A stretch of 64,000 nt of DNA from Eretmocerus hayati (lineage: Eukaryota; Arthropoda; Insecta; Hymenoptera; Aphelinidae): NCBI GenBank assembly GCA_029851415.1, contig CM056742.1:111726246-111790245 (forward strand), in the 5' to 3' direction. The position numbers and the translations under genes are program-made. Every line of letters starts with the position of its first letter. The first letter of the stretch is position 1. Below are positions 56,307 to 64,000 of this stretch, piece by piece. The notes below the pieces were generated by a model. The model was not told the origin of the DNA. It ran no database searches and saw nothing but the letters and a program-made list of their open reading frames with translations.

Positions 56307-56968
56307 TATGAGTTCCGAAAGTGGATTTGTAACTTTCAATACTACGAAAATACGTGAGCAAAAAGTCCCAAGTATGCGTTGAGCTGTTTTCATTTCTCAT
56401 TTATCAACGATTTTCAGCAAAGTGCAAAAGTTTCAGAGAAACGCTCATATCTCCTGACGATAATTTTGGGGTCTTCCAAACGAAATAATTGGAATAGAAA
56501 GATTTTCACCTACGCTCAACGATAGAATCACTGGTCAGCAAGGAAAACGTTATTGAAGTACCATGAAAGTGATAAAATAGTGACATCCCTAGAATAGCTG
56601 TCCAGATACTGGAGCTTTTACCTTAGTATGCACTATGAAGAATCCATGAAAGATAACTGACTTCCATCGACGTGGAATTCCATTTCGGGCATCTTTGATT
56701 GTTAAGTTTTTCACCCTAATGTTCAGGGCAAGGATGATATTCTGATTGAATTTAAGGACTGTAAATTTCTTCAATTCGTATTTAGAAACGACGCATTTCG
56801 GACATCTGACTATGTCCTCGATAAGCTTCCATAAAACTTCAAATTTCCATTCCTAGATTAGAAAATAATTGATCTGGAGAAGGATTCACCTGGTCAGATA
56901 TCTGAAACGCGTCGTTTCTGAATGCAAATTGGAGAAATTTACAGTCCATAAATAGCAGTAGATTTAAG
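56307..56968. other. Stretch without a recognised gene
   Basis: A loose inverted match links GACGCATTTCGGACATCTGA near 56792 to sequence near 56900. No gene is supported. Confidence 0.3.
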
Positions 56969-57497
56969 GTAGTTGTACATTAAAATGCAAAATATACCAG
57001 AATGTCACCAAAGTTGGTGAGGATTTAGTTCAAGTGTTAAAATGAACACCTGTGCAGAATTTCAAAATGATTGACCGTTTTGTCCCAGAGTGGTAGTCAT
57101 CAAAATTCGTCACTTTTAGCATGGGGCTCGTGCGGGATCGTCGACTCCCATATAAACGCAATGTTAAAAGTGGCGGGTTTTTGATGGCTACCACTCAGAA
57201 ACAAAACGGTCAATCATTCTGAAATTTTGCACAGGTATTCATTAACACTTGAACTAAATCCTGCCCAACTTTGGTGATTTTCTGGTATCCAGTGGAATCT
57301 CCCTCAACGGATACCTCCTATTAGCGGACACCTCTCAATAACGGACAGTTTCTTGCGACCAGTAGGAGTATAATCACAGAAATGAACCTCTGATTAGCGG
57401 ACACTTCCGGATAGCGGATAGTTTTGATGCAACCAGAGGTGTCCGTGCGACCGGAGATTTCACTGTATTTTCAGCATTAGTGTACAACTACCTCAAT
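56969..57497. mobile_element. MITE with a second MITE nested in it
   Basis: Outer ends GGTAGTTGTACATTAA (56969) and TTAGTGTACAACTACC (near 57490) are inverted. The left part (about 56998-57285) is a palindrome centred near 57140 (CCAAAGTTGG, TTCAAGTGTTAA, ACCGTTTTGT and partners). A pogo-type MITE sits at 57290-57465, which splits the outer element. Confidence 0.65.
57290..57465. mobile_element. 176-bp pogo/Tigger-type MITE
   Basis: Ends CAGTGGAATCTCC and GGAGATTTCACTG. Inner repeats resemble ATTAGCGGACACC, a typical Tigger subterminal pattern. TA follows the right end. Confidence 0.75.
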
Positions 57498-59185
57498 AGG
57501 AATATCTTTGACTGGGTCTCGAAAAATGGAGAGTAGTGAAAAAATGCGCCGAAACGGTATAGTGCATAGTATCGTACAGCTTTGGATATCAGGATTTGAC
57601 TATCAACGGCATTTTCCAACTGCATAATGAGGCAGAGAGATCAAGCCAACAAAATGAAGTAATGTTTCGACTGAATTGATACAGACTTCTGGATAAAAGT
57701 CGAGCAGAGTTATCTAATGTAAGATAGAATTTCAAAGGATAATTCATCACTATGGAATCTTTAGTGATCTAATACCAACGGAGGATGGACTCCAGGAATA
57801 TTTATATGAAATTAGTGCCGAAAGACGCAAAGCTCTACACAAGATCGGAATCTTCAAATATAATAGTAGCTACGACATAGCCAATCTTGGGGTGAATTCA
57901 TCGTCAGCAACCGGAGTCGACTTTGCCGGAAGCGCAGCGGAAGAATCTTGCTTTAGAGCTTCATATTCTTATTATTTCTATGCAACGCTGTGCGTAAAAC
58001 TGTGTGGGAAGTTATCTTCCTATGCAAGGTACCCGTTTCGAAAGAAATGCGAAAAGTCATTAACGCACAGTTAAGTGTGCGAGAAAACATAGTGAGAAAG
58101 TAAAATCTGTGCGATAGTGATTTTCATGAAAAATTGGAAGTTTGAAAGAATATAACAATCGGTCAGTTCTGTCGATATATTAACCCTTTGCGGAGCCACG
58201 TGTAATTCCATTGCGACGCCACTGTCGGTTAAGGGAGTAACCTCGGTACCACGTGAGTCAAATAGATCGACTTTTTTCAACTTTCACAAATTTGCCTACA
58301 TGTCTGTCTTATGTGTTAATCAGATCTCAATACACCCTCACATAAACTAGCATAAGCATCCGACTCACGAATCATGAAATATCAATGCCTGATTATGGGC
58401 GAATTTGTCTAAATTGTGACTTATTCGCGACTTCACGCTGAAAATTAATCAGAACTTTTTTACAAGCAAACCAAAGCTTGAAACAAAGTTCGAGCACGTT
58501 CTTGGTATTAACATCTATAAGTGAGCAAGACTTGAACAAAAACTGACCGGCCAGTCTTTTCTAGTCTGATAATCATCGCGACGCCCCATAAGACAGCGTG
58601 TATAACCTCTAAAACTATTCATGCTGATGGCTTGACTCAGGGGTAGCCAATGCTCGTGAAATTTTGACTGTGTTCGATTGACACGCAAATACATCTCTCT
58701 GTCAAGTTTGATCAAAATCTGATCAGTGGATCTTCTACCGAGGTTACTCCCTCAATCAGGATCGATAGTTCATCTTGTTGGAAGTGAATATATTTGATAG
58801 TTACAGAGATCCCTCGTTATCGGTGAGTCCATTAATCGAAGATTTCGTTACCCGCGGATCGTTGGCTCACTCAGATCCCATCTGATCCGGGGGTCAAATT
58901 CTGTTATTCTCGAAGCCGTCAATGTTATTCCCCGGAATTTCTCGAATTTTTGACAGCCTTACCAGCAGTGCATAGAATAATGTATCACGATTACATCAGC
59001 ATCTCTGGAATTACCTCCTCAGATAGTATTCAGACAACGAACTTATCGTTATGCCGATTATGGAATTCAAACTTGATCATCTCGCACGAGTTGAAGATAT
59101 TCTCAGCTATGCGATGACAAGCTTTTTCAACAAGAGTCTTTCTTTTGATACTTTTTCAGAATTTTCTTTTCAGCGGCGGGGGTGT

Positions 59186-59199
59186 CCCCCCCCCCCCCC
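59186..59199 (+). repeat. C14 homopolymer
   Basis: Fourteen C in a row, followed by a C-rich stretch to about 59260. Confidence 0.9.
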
Positions 59200-60211
59200 A
59201 CCAGAGGGTTCCGCCCTTGGGCCCCGCCCTGCTCCCTCTCGAGCCCCCATCCCTTATCCTCGATCGGAGCTTTTATTCACATAATAAAGGATGAACGAAT
59301 CAATCCGGGCAGAATACGAGTAGATATCCTCGAAGAAATAGGCTGTCAATATATATTCCCGAAACGTTAACTCGAACTTGAGCAAAGATTCAAGGGCTCA
59401 AATGAGAAAAAATCTGATTTGAATCGCTTTGTGTTTTTCCTCCGTCAACGGCTGATCCAAAGCAGAACTCGATGAGTTTCGTCTTGTTTTGGCTGAAACT
59501 CGATGAGCTGCTCATGTGCACGTGTGCAGTGCATATACGCAGTGTGCGTTGCATTAGCATATTTGTGTACGCACCCTTAGGCTCGGAGTGAGATCTTGTC
59601 TAACGCGAATGAAGCTCCTACTCCTCAAAAACAGGGTGTCCACGAAGATGCCTATTATTTTTATGCTATGATAAGGTCGAGCATATTTTAAGCTATCAAT
59701 CGAGTTGTTCTTACATGAAATCTGTAGAAATTTCGAAATGTTAGTAATAACCACTCGCTGAGCTTCACCCAGTGATTATGTTTCACGACTGTGAACAGCT
59801 GCAATAAGTGCAGTTCCAGGATTGATACAGCAAGATACAGCACCATTGTTATCATCGCCATTGAATTATTGATATACAATGAGCCAGTTAGGATGAAAAA
59901 ATTGAGATTGTCTTGTATTGTCAAAAACAATGAATCATCGGATAAGCACAAGTTCATCTTATTCTGCTTTTCCAATCCAAAGCAATATGATACTTTGTGA
60001 GTATTCTTTCAGGTCTTCATTATGGACTGGAGCTCCTAGATGAATGAGTAAATATTCACTCACACACGTACATTCAAACGAATACATTTGACTCTATGTT
60101 CAATCAATATCTTTCAACATTTCATTGAAATTCAAACATTTAGCTGAGCCTGATCTGCTTCAAATTGCATAGGATTGTGAAGTTGTTGAAAAAGTTGTCA
60201 CGGTGAAGACA

Positions 60212-60769
60212 GTCACGGTAAAGACATTTTGCTCGAAAATTGATCCCACGAGCGCTGTATGTCACGGATCGCTTTGCCCGAATACATGGCATCTTTTTTC
60301 GATGGGATGTACGAGTAAAAAAATTTGTGGGCCTCAATATTGGATGAGGCGCGAGAGACATGTGGCTACGGTGAAGACACTTCTAATTTTCCAACGGAAA
60401 AATCGAGAAATATTGGTGTACCACGAGCTGATTATGAAATATATTGATACGCGGCTGGCGGAGTTTTGTTCTGTAGCGATTTCCCATCAAATTACCACCA
60501 GTACAAAGTCGCTTGGGACGAGTGGCGAGACTGTAGATGCAATATTCAAAAACATTCGAAGAATTTGCAAAACCCGTCGACAAAATGTATGAGGCAAGCG
60601 TATCAATGGAGAAGGTATTGGGCACTCGGGCAACACGGAAAATGATTCTTTGACACCTTAACTTGTATATCTAATTCGACTGGGATACTTATTTAATGGT
60701 TATTTAGATAAAATATGCACCTGAAAAGTGCAAGTAACGTTTACGACAAGTCACGGTAAAGACATTTTG
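60212..60769 (+). repeat. Pair of 20-bp direct repeats 538 bp apart
   Basis: GTCACGGTAAAGACATTTTG occurs at 60212-60231 and 60750-60769. Shorter relatives (CACGGTGAAGACA, CTACGGTGAAGACA) lie near 60199 and 60366. The DNA between holds an open frame of 129 codons with no known domain. Confidence 0.6.
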
Positions 60770-60944
60770 GGGTCATATCACGTGCTGGGATCGACTAGAT
60801 GTTTATAATGCCACTAGTAAGTGTTCAACCATATCTGTTTCAAAAAAATACACCTGATTTCAGTGCTAAGCCGAGCCATTTACTCATTTTACTTGATCGC
60901 TCTAGTCGGTGACACGATGTGCATTAGTTATCGGGAAACCACTT

Positions 60945-60977
60945 ATGTGTGTGTGTGTGTGTGTGAGTGTGAGTGTG
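60945..60977 (+). repeat. GT microsatellite
   Basis: About ten GT units followed by GTGAGTGTGAGTGTG. Confidence 0.9.
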
Positions 60978-61222
60978 GCGTTTCCAGTCAGGAGAACCCC
61001 AGGAGTCTTTCGGGTCCGTTGCGTCCCATTGCCGCGATAATCCGCCTCTCTGTTCACAGATCCATACCACCGGTTTCTCTCAGCTCAGGAGCTTGATCTG
61101 TGGGGAAAGTCCGTGGTTAGGTTTATGGACAGCGTAGCGGGCCGTTTCTAGGTATTGTTTGTGTCCATTGGAACATTAGTTTCTATGAAATTCGCTCACC
61201 ACACGTGTGCTCATAACTACTA

Positions 61223-61553
61223 ACAAGGGGGACCCACGAAGTGCGGGTCACCAAATCTATCCAAACTTTTTTCACAGTCTCGTATCACCTAGAAAATGAA
61301 GAGTCCAGAGTTACTCCGTCAAACGGGCTCCCCATTCAGAGCTACTAGTAAAAATGTTAGCATTGTCAGTATATCTATATATATCACTTTTTAACATGGG
61401 CCTATATGGGCAATGCTAATGTCATAGGCTGTAACTTCGGACAGAGGGCCCATTTGATGGAGTTACTCTGGATTCTTCATATTCTAGGTGGTACAAGACT
61501 GTGAAAAGAGTCTGGTGAGCTTTGGTGACCCGCACTTCTTGGGTCTCCCTTGT
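61223..61553. mobile_element. 331-bp MITE, same family core as 5029-5373
   Basis: Ends ACAAGGGGGACCCACGAAGT on the left and the near-complement (CTTGGGTCTCCCTTGT) on the right. The centre matches the MITE at 5029-5373 (GTTAGCATTGT ... GGCAATGCTAAT). TA precedes the left end, and TA can also be read at the right end. It directly abuts the 3' remnant of a LINE. Confidence 0.7.
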
Positions 61554-62130
61554 AAGTCCGGGCACTGGTGGGGTTGAGGGGTCGTAGTTCGAGGTTCCTG
61601 ACTGTAATATAACAGTAACGCCAGACAGTTCGGCCCTGAGCTTTCTCTTTCCACACCGTGGGGTCTCTTTCTGTTTCTTTTATGTCAAATTGAATATTAT
61701 CCTCCCATCTAATTCTTGGTCTCCCTCGCTTTCTTCGTGTTATTGGTGTATAGTCTAGGATCTCACGAGCTGTTCTTCCTTCCCTCATTCTTGCGACTTG
61801 TCCCGCCCATTGTACCTGACTCTTCTTCATCACCCTGACGATATCGGGGCCCGGGGTCGCGATAAAGTTCTCTCAATTCCTGATTGTACCTGGGCCTCCA
61901 GGTTCCCGATTTCTCGTATATTTTGCTACCGAAAATAGTCCTGAGGACTTCATTCTCGTATGTTCTAAATTTTGCTTCGTCTCGTATAATCATGGACCAG
62001 GTTGCGCATCTATAGAGAACGACCGGTTGTATCATGGTTTCGTGAATTCTCAGTTTGGTATCGCGTGTGAGCTCCTTTGACGTGGCAGGATCGATGATCC
62101 TCGACAAGATGACGGGCCGAGGCGTCAAGC
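61554..62130 (-). pseudogene. LINE 3' remnant, RT C-terminal region
   Basis: On the minus strand the chain reads KLRIHETMIQPVVLYRCATW, ENEVLRTIFGSK and RPRYNQELRELYRDPG. It then shifts frame (near 61835) and continues KKSQVQWAGQVARMREGR, RRKRGRPRIRWEDNI. This is the part after the reverse transcriptase palm in RTE/CR1-like LINEs, often seen as scattered remnants in insect genomes. The upstream RT is absent. It differs from the R1-type piece that follows, so two LINE types meet between 62130 and 62277. Confidence 0.7.
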
Positions 62131-62276
62131 GGCACTGGTCAAATTGGAACCCGATCGTGTTCCAGTCAAACGTGCTTTTATCGTGATGCCAGGGCGAACT
62201 GAGTTTAGGATAAAACGATTGTGCTCGTTCTCCGTAGAGCCTTCATCTCATCTGTGATTCAGTACTCTGGTTTCCT

Positions 62277-63138
62277 TCAGGAGCATGGTGTTGTCTTGCA
62301 AGGCATGGATGCGTCACAGGCTCTTGTGATGGTAGTCGTTACCATATCAACAGCCTCTACCGCGGTGGAGTTCATCGGGAGAGCCCCAGCTGTTTCTATC
62401 GATTCCCGGAATTTTCCCTCGTCTAGCTTGCGTACCTGCCACCCCGTCGGTCGCAGTCTGCGTGTCGCCTGTCTCTGTCCGACAGTCCTAATCCGAAACC
62501 GAATATGTCGATGGTCACTCAATGTTTCCGTGTCCAGAATCTCCCACGATGTCATACGTCCCGTGAGCGACGGGCTCATGAACGTCAGGTCGAGGACCGA
62601 AGACGAACCTCCCTCCCTGGACCGAGTGTCATGACGGTAGTAGGTGATAACCCCCGTCTCGTTTGCGAGCACTAATCCCAATGCCTCAATGGCATCAGCG
62701 ATTATTACCCCCCGTCTATCACGCGGCCCCCCGCTCCAAGTCGGTTCCTTGGAGTTGAAATCCCCCGCGATTATAACTGCCCCCCCCCCCCCAATGCCTC
62801 ACATCCTCTTCTAGGTCGTGGAGCTCGTCTTCGAATTCGTGCGTCTTGAGCGACGGCGAATAGTAGCGGCTGTAGACTGCTGTGCCCCCTATGGTCTTTC
62901 GAGCGAAACCGCGGCTACTTACAGCTGGTCCAGTCTCACAGATCACAGGATTCATGTTCTGGATTAGAGCGATCCCCCAGTGATCGAATGTGGATCGGGA
63001 GAATTCGCGCTTTGGAGGCGGTTCGGAGATAATCAGAACATCGATCCCCTCTTCTTTGGCAACACCGCGTAGGAGATCGTTTGCGTCACCCCTCTTCCTG
63101 AGGTTGGCTTGGATGAAATTAGCCATTTCGACCTCTCC
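62277..63138 (-). pseudogene. R1-type LINE ORF2, endonuclease part only
   Basis: It starts ATGGCTAATTTC at 63138, overlapping the ORF1 stop. It reads FIQANLRKRGDANDLL, VLIISEPPP (catalytic Glu) and GGTAVYSRYYSPS. A C run near 62780 breaks the frame. In the next frame a piece ending at 62277 holds SSVLDLTFMSPSL and SDHRHIRFRI, the Asp-His end of an apurinic-type endonuclease. Reverse transcriptase should follow but is missing; after about 62277 a different LINE begins. It is inactive. Confidence 0.75.
62780..62793 (-). repeat. C homopolymer inside the endonuclease
   Basis: About 14 C on the plus strand (G on the coding strand). The endonuclease frame changes across it, so it marks a slippage mutation or a sequencing length error. 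Confidence 0.8.
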
Positions 63139-63952
63139 TCCGTTTATACGTGCTCTTCGCCTTCTGGTAGGCAGTGCAATTGCTCGCCCCAGATCTGTGA
63201 TCAGATTTGGACCCGATCGCCTCAAAGTTCAAGCACTTCGGCTTCCCTTTGCAGGTTGCGGCGACGTGTCCTGGTTCGCCGCACTGGAAGCAGAGTTTTG
63301 GTTTCCGGTCCTCCGTCTTCTCCTTCTTGCAGCCCGAGGCCTTGTGGCCGTACTCAAGACAGACGTAACACCGTGGAATGCCACCTTTTACGCGGATCCT
63401 GACCCTGCCCCATCCAACCTTGGGCTCCTTCCAGTCCAGGAGGTGGCGGGCCAGTCTTGTTGGGACCGAGACGACCGCCGTTTGGGTGCCCCGATAACCG
63501 ATTCGGAGAGACTTCACTGCGATATTTCCGCTCTCACTCTCTGGCAGGGCCTTAGCGAGGTCCTTGAGTACTTGGCCCTTGTCAACGTCGTAGTCGACTC
63601 CGAGCACCTCAAGAGTATGTGTGTTCAGAAGGCAATGGACAGCTCCTTCTTCGCCGACCACTGGTGCCAATGCTGTCTTCACGGCTGTGGCGTCGGTACC
63701 CTTCCTCAATTCGATGAGAACTTGGCCCTCCTTCGTTTTGCGGAAGCCCGTGACTTTTGTGCCTACTTCCTCGTCGGCGGCATTCGTCTCAATTCTCCGC
63801 AGCATGTCTGCGTGGGTGAGCCCGCCCTGATTGGCCGTGACGAGGATAGCCTCAGAATTGGCTCTTCTCGGCTTCATTTTCACCTTCTTTCCGGCGGAAT
63901 CAGTCGATCTACTGCTCTTCTTCGCCTTCTTTGCTTCTTTCTTCGACACCAC
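63119..63952 (-). pseudogene. R1-type LINE ORF1 (Gag-like, CCHC)
   Basis: About 277 codons on the minus strand: a basic N-terminal part, a conserved middle (TKVTGFRKTKEGQVLIEL, ESESGNIAVKSLRIGYRG), then three zinc-knuckle positions: CYVCLEYGHKASGC, CFQCGEPGHVAATC and a third in which the second Cys is Phe (PKCLNFEAIG...H...C). The C-terminus overlaps ORF2 by 8 bases (ATGGCTAA), as in R1-clade elements. There is no ATG at the left end. Further upstream the reading moves to another frame (IDAQSALAEWALER), so there is a frameshift and the rest lies beyond the window edge. It would bind LINE RNA. Confidence 0.75.
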
Positions 63953-64000
63953 TCCTTTCCAAGGCCCATTCTGCTAGGGCCGATTGGGCGTCGATGTCGA

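Larger units (their letters stand above)
57498..61222. other. Long stretch without a recognised gene
   Basis: Several short open frames exist (for example 57892-58074 and 60203-60592) but none shows a known domain or splice support. Short repeats within it are listed separately. Confidence 0.35.

Noticed and set aside
59051..59284. Pro-rich open frame around the C14 run
   Set aside because: Low-complexity C-rich DNA with no other coding signal.
1..64000. TGA as a reassigned Trp codon in this genome
   Set aside because: TGG is used freely for Trp and clear genes (YqaJ, BEL integrase) end or run normally under the standard code; readthrough or mutation explains the TGA codons better.

Overview
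This looks like a stretch of a large, repeat-rich arthropod (probably insect) nuclear genome. The evidence is introns with GT-AG borders, a BEL/Pao LTR retrotransposon, an R1-type LINE, a THAP/YqaJ two-gene DNA transposon, pogo/Tigger remnants and many TA-flanked foldback elements. There is no bacterial-style gene packing. Almost every readable protein belongs to a mobile element. The one likely host gene is a two-exon piece of an RNF216/TRIAD3-like ubiquitin ligase on the minus strand near 34.5-35.4 kb. The species cannot be named from the sequence.

Layout. 1-2440: an element with long inverted arms, cut by the window edge. 4.2-6.2 kb (minus): a broken tnp2-like transposase split by a MITE. 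7.0-16.2 kb: a pair of inverted arms enclosing a two-gene cassette, a THAP-DDE transposase (+, 9790-12382) facing a YqaJ exonuclease (-, 12426-13827). This is the coding pair of the ISL2EU class. The transposase is interrupted by a 424-bp insertion with 13-bp target duplications that carries a hammerhead-ribozyme-like core. 16.7-26.5 kb: stacked inverted-repeat elements, including two near-complete palindromes with TA duplications, one element with internal ~240-bp repeats, and a Tigger remnant. 28.6-33.2 kb: a 4.6-kb transposon whose long terminal inverted repeats hold 26-bp tandem arrays, with a transposase-like gene on the minus strand carrying two in-frame TGA codons. 33.8-36.3 kb: a TTAA-flanked MITE and the host gene exons. 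36.4-41.8 kb: more foldbacks.

42191-49639 is a nearly intact BEL/Pao element with 558-bp LTRs. Gag, protease and RT/RNase H/integrase lie in one reading frame but are separated by two TGA codons. The first sits in the context TGA-CTAG, a known high-readthrough context, so Gag-Pol may be made by programmed readthrough. 49.7-57.5 kb holds further foldbacks, a SINE-like piece and a pogo MITE. 57.5-61.2 kb shows nothing I can name apart from short repeats. 61.2-64 kb (minus) is a LINE mosaic: an R1-like ORF1 and endonuclease next to the 3' end of a different LINE type.

The genes do not form a pathway. They are layers of transposon insertion, often with an inverted partner copy that still shows the empty site. 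The points most worth a second look are the TGA-CTAG junction in the BEL element, the ribozyme-like insertion, the ISL2EU gene pair, and the density of long foldbacks.
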